Assembly: GCA_016869595.1 (NCBI GenBank)
Contig: VGDT01000029.1
Span: 1-37,066 of the forward strand
Length of the DNA: 37,066 nucleotides
Source: Alphaproteobacteria bacterium
GTDB taxonomy: Bacteria > Pseudomonadota > Alphaproteobacteria > Rhizobiales > Beijerinckiaceae
Direction of reading: 5' to 3'
Part shown: positions 1 to 9,085 of the stretch, piece by piece
Position numbering within the stretch: the first letter of the stretch is position 1
Layout: every line of letters starts with the position of its first letter
Translations under genes and position numbers: made by a program
Notes under the pieces: generated by a model
What the model saw: only the letters and a program-made list of their open reading frames with translations
Database searches by the model: none
Told to the model about the DNA's origin: nothing

Positions 1-79
1 CCGCAGCCCGTCGCGACATCCCGCCCTCGATCAACGCAATCGCACGCTCACGCAGATCAAAGGAATAGCCGCGAGACAT
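1..79 (-). CDS. IS630-family transposase, N-terminal fragment cut by window edge
   Basis: Read on the minus strand from the ATG at 79, the sequence opens MSRGYSFDLRERAIALIEGG and continues with MSRRAA to the window edge. This is the characteristic N-terminal helix-turn-helix start of IS630/Tc1-type transposases, which cut and paste DNA using a DDE domain. Only 26 residues are visible, so the catalytic domain cannot be checked and it is unknown whether the copy is intact. The element's terminal repeat was not identified; it should lie to the right of position 79, within the gene-free stretch that follows. Confidence 0.75.
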   Translation of the reverse strand, partial: MSRGYSFDLRERAIALIEGGMSRRAA

Positions 80-405
80 GCTGCGCCTCCCAAATCAGAG
101 CCATTACGCAGACTCCCGCATTCAAAGTCCGATGGGAATCCCAAAATCACTCCGATTCACATCAACTGGGGAGCGCTCTAGTTTTCCCTTTGACATGCCC
201 GCTCTCGTCTCTCGTCGCGGAGGTTTGCGCCTCTGCGACCTATCTCCATCCACGCCGCGAGAGTCAGTGAACCGAAATAGCAAGATATTGTCTATAGAGT
301 TTATAGATAAACTTATGAATCGAGCGGAACCGTTGCGTTAATGTCACAGTTTGTCAGGATTGAGCGCTCAGGCCGCGACGCGCGGCGCCGGACGCTATCC
401 GCCTT
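80..405. other. Gene-free stretch between the IS630 start and the tam gene
   Basis: No convincing gene is seen here. It should hold the outer end and promoter of the IS630 element, whose boundary I could not fix; a CTAG at 179-182 is a possible target site but is not proof. Positions 285-320 are clearly AT-rich and hold nested inverted repeats: GTTTAT at 299-304 pairs with ATAAAC at 307-312, and TCTATA at 291-296 pairs with TATAGA at 302-307. No terminator with a T-run was found after tam. Confidence 0.5.
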
Positions 406-1218
406 CTATTTCTGCAAAGCCAAGAAGAGGCGCGGGTATCGCAAAAGGACTTTGCCGTCCGGCTGTCGCGGATAGGCCTGCGCGAGCCTCTCTCTGTACC
501 GCGCAAGAAATTCGACGCGCTCATTTGCGTCTAGCAAATCGAGAAATGGACGAAGTCCTGATCCTTCGAACCATTCGACCACCCCATCAGGGCCGTCGAG
601 CGGGTGAACATAGACCGTCTGCCAAATATCGATCGTGCTGCAGAGCGGCGCGAGCAGATTGTAATATTCCTCAAGCGGACCGAGCACCATGATCGACTTG
701 GCGACCGGCAGCAGACGAGGCGCCCAGGGCCCTTCCGCCGCGACCATGCGCATGGCCGCGTGCGAAAGCTCATGCGTATTGTTCGGCATTTGAACCGCGA
801 GGCGTCCGCCGGGCCTCAAATAGCTCAACAGCCTCGTCATCAACCCGCGGTGGTCAGGCAGGAAATGCAGCGCCGCATTGGCGAAGATGAGATCAGCGGG
901 CTCCGACGGGCGCCAATTCGCGATATCCTCTTTAATAAAAGTCGCGGTCGGCGTGCACGCGCGAGCCACCGACAGCATATTGTCGGACTTGTCGATTCCA
1001 ACGATCTCGGCGCCGGGAAAGCTCATTGCGAGAAGCTGCGTGCTGTTTCCGGGACCGCATCCGAGATCGAACACTCGTCGCGTGTCGCAATAAGGCGTGC
1101 GCGCAAGCAGATCGCGGGCGGCGCGCGTGCGCTCCGCTTCGAATTTCAGATAGAGAGCCGAGTTCCAGTCGTTTGGCGCGCTGCTTGCCTCGATCCTTTT
1201 AGCCAGCGCCCGGCTCAA
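406..1218 (-). CDS. tam: Trans-aconitate 2-methyltransferase-like SAM-dependent methyltransferase
   Basis: This 270-residue class I SAM-dependent methyltransferase resembles Tam, which methylates trans-aconitate, a by-product that inhibits aconitase. The family's N-terminal DWN.ALYLKFE.ERTR segment lies at about residues 17-31. The SAM-binding motif I, DLGCGPGN, is at about 51-58, with an acidic strand-2 end (GIDKSDNM) near 74-82 and the [14 protein letters not shown] loop near 133-146. The start is TTG at 1218, whose TTGA overlaps the cysA stop; a GGAG lies 7 nt upstream, which supports this start. It is the last gene of the sulfate-transport operon and is probably translationally coupled to cysA. 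The substrate is inferred from family resemblance only; a related small-acid methyltransferase is possible. Confidence 0.8.
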   Translation of the reverse strand: MSRALAKRIEASSAPNDWNSALYLKFEAERTRAARDLLARTPYCDTRRVFDLGCGPGNSTQLLAMSFPGAEIVGIDKSDNMLSVARACTPTATFIKEDIANWRPSEPADLIFANAALHFLPDHRGLMTRLLSYLRPGGRLAVQMPNNTHELSHAAMRMVAAEGPWAPRLLPVAKSIMVLGPLEEYYNLLAPLCSTIDIWQTVYVHPLDGPDGVVEWFEGSGLRPFLDLLDANERVEFLARYRERLAQAYPRQPDGKVLLRYPRLFLALQK

Positions 1219-2441
1219 ATTCCATCTCCGGCGTCGACATATTCGCCATTCTCGTCGGCCGGAAAGATGCGGGCTTTCGCCAGCGAAAGCGGGACGCGCC
1301 CGCCGAGCGAAGCCGAACGTTCGAGCGGCGAGTCGATTTCGAGCGTTTGATCATAGCCGTCGATGGCGATCGTGGCGCGAACGCCAGCCGGCGTTCGCCG
1401 CAGACTTTCAACGCGACCTTCCAGATCGCCATTTCCTTCAGCCGCGACGGCGATGTCCGCCGGTCGGAAAAAGACCCTTGCGGGTCCGCTGCGCAAGCCG
1501 TGCGTGTCGATGTGCAATTCGCGGCCGCCGAACCTCACATGGCCGTCTGCGATGGTGACCGGCAAGGCGACTGCTTCTCCGACGAAAGAAATGACGAAAG
1601 GCGAAGCTGGACGATCGTAGAGCTCTTCAGGCGTCCCAATCTGCTCAATGCGGCCTTCATTGAGCACGACGACTCGATCTGCAAGCTCCATCGCCTCGTC
1701 TTGATCATGCGTAACGAAAACAGTGGTCAATCCCGTTTGCTTATGAATGTCACGCAGCCAGCGGCGCAAATCCTTGCGCACGCGCGCGTCAAGCGCCCCG
1801 AACGGCTCGTCTAACAGCAGCACGCGCGGCTCGATCGCAAGCGCGCGCGCGAGCGCGACGCGCTGGCGCTGGCCGCCGGAGAGCTGCGCAGGATAGCGGC
1901 CGCCAAGCCCGTCGAGCTGCACAAATTGCAATAGTTCCGCGACGCGCGCCTTGATCGCCGCCCGAGACGGACGCGTGCGTCTGGGACGAACTCTCAGACC
2001 GTAGGCGATATTGTCGGCGACAGTCATATGCTTGAAGAGCGCATAGTTCTGAAAGACCATTCCCACATGACGGTCCTGCACCGGCAAATTGGTCGCGTTT
2101 TCGCCGTCAAAGAGGACTCGGCCACGATCCGGAGAATTTAGGCCCGCAATCACGCGCAGCAGCGTCGTCTTGCCAGATCCCGAGGGCCCGAGCAGGGCGA
2201 CGAGTTCGCCCGGTTGAATGTCGAGGCTGACATCGCGCAACGCCGGAAAGGCGCCAAAGTCCTGCTCCACTCCCTCGATGCGGATCGAAGCGCCGCGCTT
2301 ACTCGTCTCAGTGTCGGCGCGCGCGTCCGGCGAGCGCGTCAGCGTGACGCCATTCGAGGAATGTCTTGAGCCCGAGTGTGACGAGCGCCAAGCCTGCAAG
2401 AAGAACCGCGAGAGCGAAAGCGGCGACATTGTTGTACTCAT
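1215..2441 (-). CDS. cysA: Sulfate/thiosulfate ABC transporter ATP-binding protein
   Basis: The ATPase that drives sulfate import through CysT/CysW. Walker A is GPSGSGKTT (residues 85-93 of this reading), the Q-loop is FQNYALF, the ABC signature [15 protein letters not shown] starts at 187, and Walker [12 protein letters not shown] ends at 218, followed by the H-loop VTHDQDEAM. The C-terminal third matches the TOBE-type regulatory region of CysA. Family proteins normally begin at about residue 52 of this reading (SIRIEGV). No ATG, GTG or TTG lies in frame near there. The first in-frame ATGs (2441 and 2429) are inside cysW, giving about 50 extra residues and a 134-bp overlap, and neither has a clear ribosome binding site. 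The true start is therefore uncertain; the body of the gene is not. Confidence 0.9.
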   Translation of the reverse strand: MSTTMSPLSLSRFFLQAWRSSHSGSRHSSNGVTLTRSPDARADTETSKRGASIRIEGVEQDFGAFPALRDVSLDIQPGELVALLGPSGSGKTTLLRVIAGLNSPDRGRVLFDGENATNLPVQDRHVGMVFQNYALFKHMTVADNIAYGLRVRPRRTRPSRAAIKARVAELLQFVQLDGLGGRYPAQLSGGQRQRVALARALAIEPRVLLLDEPFGALDARVRKDLRRWLRDIHKQTGLTTVFVTHDQDEAMELADRVVVLNEGRIEQIGTPEELYDRPASPFVISFVGEAVALPVTIADGHVRFGGRELHIDTHGLRSGPARVFFRPADIAVAAEGNGDLEGRVESLRRTPAGVRATIAIDGYDQTLEIDSPLERSASLGGRVPLSLAKARIFPADENGEYVDAGDGI

Positions 2442-3195
2442 TGTAGAGTATCTCCACCTGAAGCGGAATTGTGTTGGTCAGGCCGCGAATGTGGCCGGAA
2501 ACGACGGAAACGGCGCCAAATTCGCCCATGGCGCGGGCGTTGCAGAGCAGCACCCCGTAAAGCAGGCCCCACTTAATGTTGGGTAGCGTCACGGTGAGAA
2601 AAGTCTTGAAGCCCGAGGCGCCGAGCGTGAGCGCCGCTTCCTCCTCGACCTTGCCCTGTTCCTGCATCAACGGAATGAGTTCGCGGGCAACAAAAGGAAA
2701 AGTGACGAAGATCGTCGCCAGAACGATGCCGGGCACGGCGAAGATGATCTGCACGCCATGCGCAGCGAGCCATGGGCCAAAGAGCCCCTGACCGCCGAAT
2801 ACGAGCACATAGACGAGGCCCGCGACGACCGGCGATACAGAGAAGGGCAGATCGATCAGCGTAACGAGAATGCTTTTGCCCGGAAAGGAAAACTTGGCGA
2901 TCGACCATGACGCCGCGAGGCCAAACACGAGATTTGCCGGGACTGCGAGCGCCGCGACCAGAAGCGTCAGACGAATGGCGGCGAGCGCATCTGGATCGTC
3001 GAATGCGGCAAGAAAGGGCGCAATCCCTTTGCTGAAGGCTTCGACGAAGACGATTGCAAGCGGCGCGAGAAGGAAGAGAGCGAGAAATAGCACCGCCGTC
3101 ACAATGAGCGCGTAGCGCGCGAGAGGCGAGTCTTGGGTGACCGGCCGAAATTTGGCGCCACGATCGTCTGCGGGAGCGATAGCGATCTCAAACAT
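2308..3195 (-). CDS. cysW: Sulfate ABC transporter permease CysW
   Basis: An inner-membrane permease of 295 residues, one half of the CysT/CysW channel for sulfate and thiosulfate. About six hydrophobic segments are visible, the first near residues 28-52. The cytoplasmic EAA loop that docks on CysA is at about 186-206 ([20 protein letters not shown]), and the [17 protein letters not shown] segment typical of CysW is at about 220-236. The ATG at 3195 overlaps the end of cysT by 8 bp, and the 3' end runs into the cysA reading frame, so translation of the operon looks coupled. The length is normal for the family (about 280-290). Confidence 0.92.
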   Translation of the reverse strand: MFEIAIAPADDRGAKFRPVTQDSPLARYALIVTAVLFLALFLLAPLAIVFVEAFSKGIAPFLAAFDDPDALAAIRLTLLVAALAVPANLVFGLAASWSIAKFSFPGKSILVTLIDLPFSVSPVVAGLVYVLVFGGQGLFGPWLAAHGVQIIFAVPGIVLATIFVTFPFVARELIPLMQEQGKVEEEAALTLGASGFKTFLTVTLPNIKWGLLYGVLLCNARAMGEFGAVSVVSGHIRGLTNTIPLQVEILYNEYNNVAAFALAVLLAGLALVTLGLKTFLEWRHADALAGRARRH

Positions 3196-4051
3196 GGCCG
3201 AACCTCCTCCGGCTCCATGCCTGGACCAGATTGATCAGTAGCAGCGCGGCGAAGGAAATCACCAACATGATCGTCGCAATGCCGGTCGCGCCAGCGACGT
3301 CATATTGTTCAAGCTTCACGACGATGAGCAGAGGCGCAATCTCAGACACATAGGCGATATTGCCGGCGATGAAGATCACCGAGCCATACTCGCCAATGGA
3401 TCTGGCAAAGGCCAGGGCGAATCCGGTTAGCAACGCCGGCGCCAAGGGCGGCAGCATCACGCGCAAGACAGTTTGTAGTCGGCCCGCTCCGAGAGTGGCG
3501 GAGGCCTCCTCCAGCTCCACTTCAAGCTCGGAAACGATAGGCTGCACCGTGCGCACGACGAAAGGCAAGCCGATAAAGACGAGCGCGACGAGAATGCCCC
3601 AGCGGGTGAAGGCGATCTTGATATCGTAATCTGCGAAGGGCGCGCCGAACCAACCATTGGGCGAATAGAGCGCCGCAAGCGAAATGCCGGCGACGGCGGT
3701 CGGCAGCGCGAAGGGCAGATCGACGAATGCGTCGAGCAGTCGACGGCCTGCAAAATCATATCGCGTGAGGACCCAAGCGACGATGAGGCCGAAGAAAAGA
3801 TCGATGACCGCCGCCGCGAAGGAGATGAAGAATGTTGTTCGCAACGCTGCGGCGACGCGCGGCTCCGAGGCGATCGCATAGAGCCCGGACAGTCCTAATT
3901 CCGACGACCACCAGATGAGCGTGGCGAGTGGAAAGAGGACGATCAGGCCAAGATAGATCAGCGTATAGCCGAAGGTCAGGCCGAAGCCTGGAATGACGCT
4001 CGGCGCCGTGAAGCGCCGAGCGTTTTTGCCGACAAGAATCGGGGAGGTCAC
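3188..4051 (-). CDS. cysT: Sulfate ABC transporter permease CysT (CysU)
   Basis: The partner permease of CysW, 287 residues, in the inner membrane. The first transmembrane helix is near residues 25-48. The EAA loop is at about 181-201 ([20 protein letters not shown]), and the [16 protein letters not shown] segment characteristic of CysT is at about 216-231. The start is GTG at 4051, whose GTGA overlaps the stop of the upstream binding-protein gene, as is usual in tightly coupled operons. The 3' end overlaps cysW by 8 bp. CysT and CysW are homologous; the assignment rests on gene order and the [11 protein letters not shown] versus [11 protein letters not shown] distinction. Confidence 0.92.
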   Translation of the reverse strand: MTSPILVGKNARRFTAPSVIPGFGLTFGYTLIYLGLIVLFPLATLIWWSSELGLSGLYAIASEPRVAAALRTTFFISFAAAVIDLFFGLIVAWVLTRYDFAGRRLLDAFVDLPFALPTAVAGISLAALYSPNGWFGAPFADYDIKIAFTRWGILVALVFIGLPFVVRTVQPIVSELEVELEEASATLGAGRLQTVLRVMLPPLAPALLTGFALAFARSIGEYGSVIFIAGNIAYVSEIAPLLIVVKLEQYDVAGATGIATIMLVISFAALLLINLVQAWSRRRFGHV

Positions 4052-5085
4052 CTTGTCAGCTCTTGTTTCTGGATTTCGTCAAAAATGCCGCCGTCGGCGA
4101 AATGCTTCTTTTGCGCGGCCGCCCAGCCTCCAAACGTTTTGTCCACAGTGATGAAATCAATTTTGGCGAATTTCTTTATATCGTCCTTCGCCGCATACTC
4201 CGGATGAACGGGGCGATAGAAATTGCGCGCGATGATCGCCTGCGCCGGCGGCGAATAGAGGAAGTCGAGATAGGCTTCCGCAAGTTGCCTGTTGCCCTTC
4301 GCGTCGGCGTTGGCGTCGACGACGGCGACCGGCGGCTCCGCCAGAATGGATTGGGGCGGCGTAACGATCTCAAATTTGTCAGCGCCGAATTCCTTGAGCG
4401 CAAGGAAGGCTTCGTTCTCCCATGCGAGGAGCACGTCGCCGATGCCGCGCTGGGCGAAGGTGATCGTCGAGCCTCGCGCGCCCGTGTCCAGCACCGGCGC
4501 ATTCTTATAGATCGCCTTCACGAAGTCCTTGGTCTTCGCTTCGTCGCCGTTGAATTTTTTCAGCCCGTAGCCCCAGGCCGCGAGATAATTCCAGCGCGCG
4601 CCGCCTGATGTCTTGGGATTGGGGGTGATCACGGCGACGCCGGGTTTCGCCAGATCGTCCCAATCCTTGATGGCTTTCGGATTGCCCTTGCGGACGAGAA
4701 ACACGATCGTCGACGTGTAGGGCGAGGAATTATTGGGCCTGCGCTTCTGCCAATCGGGGGGAATTTTCCCGCTCTTGGTGACGATCGCGTCAATGTCGGC
4801 AGCGAGCGCCAGCGTCACGACATCGGCATTTAGCCCTTCGATCACCGCGCGCGCCTGTGCGCCTGACCCGCCATGCGACGCCTGAATTTCGACCGTTTCG
4901 CCAGTCTTGGCCTTCCAGTCGGCCACGAAGGCCGGGTTGATCGCCTTATAGAGCTCGCGCGTGGGATCGTAGGAGACATTTAGGAATGTCTGGCCCGCCT
5001 GAGAATGCGCGCTAGCCAGCATCATTAGCGCAACCAAGCCCCCCAAAATCCCCAGGCCAAGACGCTTCTGCAAATTCTCACTCAT
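4048..5085 (-). CDS. sbp: Periplasmic sulfate-binding protein
   Basis: The periplasmic solute-binding protein that captures sulfate (or thiosulfate) and delivers it to CysT/CysW. The 345-residue protein has a signal peptide with a hydrophobic core at about 9-24 and probable cleavage after SAHSQA (residue 30). The family hallmark [12 protein letters not shown] follows at 35-46. [12 protein letters not shown] and the [19 protein letters not shown] block are ligand-contact regions of Sbp/CysP. It is first in the sbp-cysT-cysW-cysA operon. A GGAG lies just upstream of the ATG, and a candidate promoter is found in the 128-bp gap behind fabH. The sequence does not separate Sbp from CysP with certainty. 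Confidence 0.92.
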   Translation of the reverse strand: MSENLQKRLGLGILGGLVALMMLASAHSQAGQTFLNVSYDPTRELYKAINPAFVADWKAKTGETVEIQASHGGSGAQARAVIEGLNADVVTLALAADIDAIVTKSGKIPPDWQKRRPNNSSPYTSTIVFLVRKGNPKAIKDWDDLAKPGVAVITPNPKTSGGARWNYLAAWGYGLKKFNGDEAKTKDFVKAIYKNAPVLDTGARGSTITFAQRGIGDVLLAWENEAFLALKEFGADKFEIVTPPQSILAEPPVAVVDANADAKGNRQLAEAYLDFLYSPPAQAIIARNFYRPVHPEYAAKDDIKKFAKIDFITVDKTFGGWAAAQKKHFADGGIFDEIQKQELTR

Positions 5086-5122
5086 GTTGGCTTCTCCATT
5101 AGTCTATAAAATCGGTAGCATG

Positions 5123-5151
5123 AGTATACTGTTTTGGCAAACGGATTGGAA
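5123..5151 (-). promoter_or_regulatory. Candidate sigma-70-type promoter for the sulfate operon
   Basis: On the minus strand a TATACT box (plus-strand 5123-5128) is preceded by TTCCAA (5146-5151) with a 17-nt spacer. The -10 matches five of six consensus bases, but the -35 only three of six, so this is a suggestion. It lies about 40 nt upstream of the sbp ATG in the only gap that can hold the operon's promoter. An ATGGAGAAG with an internal GGAG provides the ribosome binding site. No CysB-like operator was recognised with confidence. Confidence 0.35.
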
Positions 5152-5213
5152 CAGTCCCGTTGGACGCCGGCTGTTCAGCGGATTTTTGGCCTTTGGAAGA
5201 GCGAGAGGAGAAG

Positions 5214-6197
5214 TTACCAGCGCAGCACTGCGCCGCCCCAAGTCATCCCCGCGCCAATCGCCATCATGGCGATGACGTCGCCCTTTTTCAGCCTGCCGGC
5301 GCGATTCGCCTCATCGAGCGTGATCGGCATGGAGGCGCTCGACGTATTTCCGTAGCGGTCGATGTTGATCCAGCATTTCTCAAAAGGCACGCCAAGATTC
5401 TGCATCGCGGATTCGATGATCCGCTTATTAGCCTGATGAGCGATGACGTGGTTGATGTCGGCTGCGGTCAAACCAGCGGCTTTTAGAGTCTCGCCAACCA
5501 CTTCGGGCAACAGCCGGGTCGCGACCTTATAGACTTCGCGGCCACGCATTTTGATCTTGCCGGACTTCTCTTCGAGCATTTCGGCAGAGGGCGGGCGGCG
5601 GCTCCCGCCCCCGTAGATGCCGAGAATGCCCGTCATCGAACCGTCTGTGCGCAGGCTCGCGGCAAGCACGCCGCGCCCTTCCTCTTCGCTGGCGCCAAGC
5701 AAAATCGCCCCCGCAGCGTCGCCGAACAGCACGCAAGTTTCGCGATTGGTCCAGTCGACGAAGCGACTTAACGTCTCGGCGCCGATGACGAGCGCGCGTT
5801 TCACCTTACCGCTTCTGATGAACTGGTCAGCGATGGACAGGCCATAGAGGGAACCAGCGCAGGCGGCGCCGATGTCAAAGGCGAAGGCGTTCCTCGCGCC
5901 AAGCTGCGCCTGGACAAAGGAAGCACAGGACGGCGTCGGCGTGTCGCCAGTCACCGTGCAAACGACGAGCATGTCCACGTCATTCGGCTTCACGCCAGCG
6001 AATTCCAGCGCCTCGCGCGCCGCGGCGGCAGCTAAATCGGATGTCGCCTGATCATCCGCAGCTACTCGGCGCTCCTTGATGCCAGTGCGGCTAACGATCC
6101 ACTCGTCGTTCGTCTTGACGATTTTCTCAAGGTCGGCGTTGGAGAGGACACGCTGCGGCGCATATGAGCCTGTTCCGAGAACTATGGAATTCGTCAA
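5214..6197 (-). CDS. fabH: Beta-ketoacyl-ACP synthase III
   Basis: Condenses acetyl-CoA with malonyl-ACP to start type II fatty-acid synthesis in the cytosol. The 327-residue thiolase-fold protein has the full catalytic triad: Cys113 in DIGAACAGSLYGL, His254 in HQANKRI, and Asn284 in RYGNTSSAS. DEWIVSRTGIKERR near residue 31 is also typical of FabH. The start is TTG at 6197, with AAGGAAG about 9 nt upstream; no nearby ATG fits the family start as well. In many relatives fabH sits with plsX and ihfA; here it stands alone upstream of the sulfate operon, so it may be a second copy. It ends 128 bp before sbp and appears to be transcribed independently. Confidence 0.92.
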   Translation of the reverse strand: MTNSIVLGTGSYAPQRVLSNADLEKIVKTNDEWIVSRTGIKERRVAADDQATSDLAAAAAREALEFAGVKPNDVDMLVVCTVTGDTPTPSCASFVQAQLGARNAFAFDIGAACAGSLYGLSIADQFIRSGKVKRALVIGAETLSRFVDWTNRETCVLFGDAAGAILLGASEEEGRGVLAASLRTDGSMTGILGIYGGGSRRPPSAEMLEEKSGKIKMRGREVYKVATRLLPEVVGETLKAAGLTAADINHVIAHQANKRIIESAMQNLGVPFEKCWINIDRYGNTSSASMPITLDEANRAGRLKKGDVIAMMAIGAGMTWGGAVLRW

Positions 6198-6433
6198 GAT
6201 AAGGCGCTTCCTTCTGAGACGGCGTCGCTGAAGCTCGCTGGCGAAGCGCTATTCATTAAGAGCGGCTCAGGCCAAGCGCAAATTTTCTTTTTGGTCAACC
6301 GCGAACGCCCTGCATCGTGGCCGACTTATTGGCTTTTTTTGGCCGACGCCGACGCGTCTCAGAAAGGACACCGTGAACCCTTTCTTAAAGCGCGCACCAC
6401 TAGACCATTGAGGGGGCCATCGGAGTTGCGTTC

Positions 6434-6499
6434 ATGATCCACGCCATCGTCTTTGCAGCCGTCGCGCTTTTCGCTCTTCTCGGCGCTCTGACCGCCTAA
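6434..6499 (+). CDS. Possible 21-residue hydrophobic peptide
   Basis: An ATG at 6434 opens a 21-codon frame, MIHAIVFAAVALFALLGALTA, ending in TAA. It is almost entirely hydrophobic and long enough to span the membrane once. A CGGAG at 6421-6425 sits 8 nt before the ATG, which is good ribosome-binding-site spacing. It lies in the 335-bp gap between divergent fabH and rimO, 33 bp before the rimO start. No family is recognised. The frame could arise by chance, so this is a candidate small membrane protein or leader peptide and not a firm gene. Confidence 0.35.
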   Translation: MIHAIVFAAVALFALLGALTA

Positions 6500-6532
6500 C
6501 GTCGAGCCCGCGATTGCAAAGACGGCCCCTGC

Positions 6533-7897
6533 ATGGCAATGGGCGCCATGCAGGATCAACAAAGGCCGGCGAACGCGGCCTCGCGCATCTCCTTCGTCTC
6601 TCTCGGTTGTCCTAAGGCGCTCGTCGACAGCGAACGGATCGTCACACGTCTGCGCGCCGAGGGCTACGAGCTGTCGCGTAGCCACGCCGGGGCGGACGTC
6701 GTCATTGTCAACACTTGCGGTTTTCTCGATAGCGCCAAGGCGGAGTCGCTTGAAGCAATCGGCGCCGCGCTCAACGAAAACGGCAAGGTGATCGTCACCG
6801 GCTGCATGGGCGCCGAGCCCGAAGCAGTCTTGGAGCGCTTCCCGCAAGTGCTGGCCATCACTGGCCCGCAGCAATATGAAAGCGTCGTTGAGGCAGTGCA
6901 TCGCGCCGCCGCTCCGGCGCATGACCCCTTTCTCGACCTTCTTCCCGAACAGGGCGTGAAGCTCACGCCGCGCCATTACGCCTATCTGAAAATCTCCGAG
7001 GGCTGCGACAATAGCTGCTCTTTTTGCATCATTCCGCATCTGCGCGGACCGCTCGTCTCGCGGCCTGCGGCGGATGTGCTGCGAGAAGCGGAAAAGCTTG
7101 CGCGCGCCGGCGTCAAGGAGCTGCTCGTCATTTCGCAAGACACGAGCGCCTACGGCCGCGACATTCGCTACGCCGATAGCATGTTCGGCGATCGTAGCGT
7201 GCGTGCGCGCTTTCTCGATCTTGCGCGGGAACTCGGCGAACTCCGCCTCTGGGTGCGCCTGCACTATGTCTATCCCTATCCCCATGTCGACGAAGTCGTG
7301 CCTTTGATGGCGGAAGGGAAAATCCTTCCCTATCTCGACATTCCGTTTCAGCACGCCGCGCCAAACGTGCTGAAGGCCATGAAGCGCCCGGCGAATGAAG
7401 AGAAGACGCTGGAGCGCATTCGCGCCTGGCGCGAAGCATGTCCTGATCTTGCGTTGCGTTCGACCTTCATCGTCGGCTTCCCCGGCGAGACTGAGGCGGA
7501 TTTCGACTATCTGCTGGATTGGCTGGACGAAGCCGAGATCGACCGCGCCGGCGCCTTCAAATATGAGCCTGTCGCCGGCGCGCCGGCCGAGGCGCTTGGC
7601 CTGCCCGCCGTCCCGGACGAAGTAAAGGAGACGCGCTGGCGACGCTTCATGGAGAAGCAGCAGGCGATCAGCGCGCGGCTGATGAAACGCAAAGTGGGCA
7701 AGCGCCTTTCGGTCATCATCGACGAGCCGGGCGGCGGACCAACGGGGGCGCTCGCCAAAGGCCGCACCAAGGCGGATGCCCCGCAGATCGACGGCGCGGC
7801 CTTTGTCGCATCGCGGCGCCCCTTGCGCGCGGGCGACATCGTCGCGGTAAAAGTCGAACGCTCTGAGGCCTATGACGTCTATGGCGCGGCAGCCTAG
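6533..7897 (+). CDS. rimO: Ribosomal protein S12 methylthiotransferase RimO
   Basis: A radical-SAM enzyme that adds a methylthio group to the conserved aspartate of ribosomal protein S12. The 454 residues carry the three MTTase-domain cysteines (Cys26 in [12 protein letters not shown], Cys62 in NTCGF, Cys91 in TGCMG) that hold the auxiliary iron-sulfur cluster, and the radical-SAM CxxxCxxC (Cys158, 162, 165) in [19 protein letters not shown]-like domain closes the protein. [12 protein letters not shown] and the [11 protein letters not shown] segment point to RimO over MiaB. In-frame ATGs at 6533, 6539 and 6548 all lack a strong ribosome binding site, so the first few residues are uncertain. 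A small membrane protein gene follows 46 bp downstream. Confidence 0.94.
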   Translation: MAMGAMQDQQRPANAASRISFVSLGCPKALVDSERIVTRLRAEGYELSRSHAGADVVIVNTCGFLDSAKAESLEAIGAALNENGKVIVTGCMGAEPEAVLERFPQVLAITGPQQYESVVEAVHRAAAPAHDPFLDLLPEQGVKLTPRHYAYLKISEGCDNSCSFCIIPHLRGPLVSRPAADVLREAEKLARAGVKELLVISQDTSAYGRDIRYADSMFGDRSVRARFLDLARELGELRLWVRLHYVYPYPHVDEVVPLMAEGKILPYLDIPFQHAAPNVLKAMKRPANEEKTLERIRAWREACPDLALRSTFIVGFPGETEADFDYLLDWLDEAEIDRAGAFKYEPVAGAPAEALGLPAVPDEVKETRWRRFMEKQQAISARLMKRKVGKRLSVIIDEPGGGPTGALAKGRTKADAPQIDGAAFVASRRPLRAGDIVAVKVERSEAYDVYGAAA

Positions 7898-7943
7898 AGC
7901 AGCCCTATATTGGGCCCAAGGATAATATCTGGAGAGAAGCGCC

Positions 7944-8264
7944 ATGACCGAAGAACCGGAAGAGAAGGGCACGCCGCAAGAAAGCCCGCCGCCCAAAACT
8001 GAAGATGCGCCGACGCAGCCGCATGTGCCGCAGTTCGTCATTCCGCGCAGCCTTTATATCGCGACCGCGCTCATCGTCGTCGGCTCCTTCGCGATCACGC
8101 TCTTCGTGCGTAATCCCTATACGCAGTCCGTCTCGGAGGGCGGTGGCTTCTATGAGCGCAGCACGGACAATTCGGCGCTGATGTGGGTCGCGATCTTCAT
8201 CGGCATCCCGGCGAGCTTCTGGGCCTATAAGCGCTGGATATTGCCGTTGTTCGAGCGCAAGTAG
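7944..8264 (+). CDS. Small two-helix membrane protein of unknown function
   Basis: A 106-residue protein with no recognised family. The N-terminal 30 residues are acidic and proline-rich and probably disordered. A hydrophobic helix follows at about 36-55 (SLYIATALIVVGSFAITLFV) and a second at about 79-97 (ALMWVAIFIGIPASFWAYK). A glycine-bearing loop joins them, and a short basic tail ends in FERK. A GGAGAG lies about 8 nt before the ATG. It follows rimO by 46 bp on the same strand and may be cotranscribed. The clear ribosome binding site, membrane pattern and codon use support a real gene; the function is unknown. Confidence 0.75.
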   Translation: MTEEPEEKGTPQESPPPKTEDAPTQPHVPQFVIPRSLYIATALIVVGSFAITLFVRNPYTQSVSEGGGFYERSTDNSALMWVAIFIGIPASFWAYKRWILPLFERK

Positions 8265-8265
8265 C

Positions 8266-8316
8266 GAAAACGTTTTCCGCCAAAGCGGACGCCGGTTCGG
8301 CGTAGAAAATGCGTTA
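8266..8316. repeat. Short intergenic repeat typical of alphaproteobacteria
   Basis: Immediately after the small membrane gene the sequence AAAACGTTTTCCGCCAAAG, followed by GCGGACGCCGGTTCGGCGTA and GAAAATGCG, resembles a dispersed repeat I associate with intergenic regions of Hyphomicrobiales. TTTCCGC and GCGGA can pair across AAA. Only one clear copy is seen here, so the call rests on remembered resemblance. Confidence 0.35.
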
Positions 8317-8337
8317 ACTCAAGCAGCTGGAGAGCGT

Positions 8338-8937
8338 TCATGAACGGGCTCCGGCACGCAACTCGGTCGACGAGCGCTCGAGTCTCGGTCCGTGCAAATA
8401 GACGATCGCTGGCGGCGGCGTCGCGGCGAGCATTGCAGCGTCACTCTCGGAAAGCCTTGCTTGCCTGAAATAGATCGCCGCCTTGGCGTTCGTCGCCTTG
8501 AGCGTTGCGCCGGGCCGGTCGATCACGGCGATCGGGGTTGTCTGCGCAATCTCTTTCCATCGTCGCCAGAGATGGAATTGCAAGAGATTGTCGGCGCCCA
8601 TGATCCAGACGAAACGCACGCCCGGACAATGCGCGTGCAGGAATTCGAGCGTGTCGCAAGTGAAGCGCGCGCCGATTTCAGCCTCGAATCCGGTGAAGGC
8701 GACCCGCGGATCGCGGACGATCTCTTTCGCCGCCGCTATCCGCGCGTCAATTGATGGCAGTTCGCTTGCATCCTTGAGCGGATTGCCGGGCGAGATGACC
8801 CACCAGAGCCGATCGAGCTTCAGTCGCGTCAACGCAAGACGCGAGACGAGCGCGTGGCCATCATGCGGCGGATTGAAAGAACCGCCGAAAAGGCCGATGC
8901 GCATTCCGGGCGCGCGAGGCGGCAGCAAGGGGATCAT
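8338..8937 (-). CDS. nadD: Nicotinate-nucleotide adenylyltransferase
   Basis: Transfers AMP from ATP to nicotinate mononucleotide, giving deamido-NAD in NAD biosynthesis. The 199-residue nucleotidyltransferase has the GGSFNPPHDGH motif at 18-28, including the catalytic HxGH, the FVWIMGADNLLQFH segment near 108-121, and the C-terminal RSSTELR that matches the SxTxxR phosphate-binding motif. The ATG at 8937 directly abuts a hairpin repeat that separates it from proA; PPRAPGMRIGLFGG is a normal start for this family in the group. proA-nadD order is common in alphaproteobacteria, where rsfS and rlmH usually follow. Here they do not, and a converging gene ends 73 bp away. Confidence 0.92.
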   Translation of the reverse strand: MIPLLPPRAPGMRIGLFGGSFNPPHDGHALVSRLALTRLKLDRLWWVISPGNPLKDASELPSIDARIAAAKEIVRDPRVAFTGFEAEIGARFTCDTLEFLHAHCPGVRFVWIMGADNLLQFHLWRRWKEIAQTTPIAVIDRPGATLKATNAKAAIYFRQARLSESDAAMLAATPPPAIVYLHGPRLERSSTELRAGARS

Positions 8938-8938
8938 T

Positions 8939-9043
8939 CCCTCTCCCGCTTGCGGGAGAGGGTGGCTCGACGAAGTCGAGCCGGGTGAGGGCCCTCATCC
9001 GTCGCGCCGTCGCGCGACACCTTCTCCCACAAGCGGGAGAAGG
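8939..9043. repeat. Composite REP-like repeat of four hairpins between proA and nadD
   Basis: Four inverted repeats lie in a row. CCCTCTCCCGC pairs with GCGGGAGAGGG (8939-8962, 2-nt loop). GGCTCGAC pairs with GTCGAGCC (8964-8982). A GTCGCG..CGCGAC hairpin spans 9001-9018. CCTTCTCCC pairs with GGGAGAAGG (9020-9043). The outer two arms are near copies in the same orientation. This matches a widespread alphaproteobacterial REP-like intergenic element. It sits inside the probable proA-nadD transcript and could affect RNA stability or partial termination. Related copies are at 11271-11415 and 23698-23806. Confidence 0.8.
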
Positions 9044-9085
9044 AACACTTCAAAACGTTGCGTGACAAGCCATCCAAGAGGCCCC

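Noticed and set aside
6359-8041. A 560-codon open frame on the minus strand opposite rimO
   Set aside because: It mirrors the codon pattern of rimO, shows no family-like motifs, and rimO has every expected cysteine. Long antisense frames are common in GC-rich genes.
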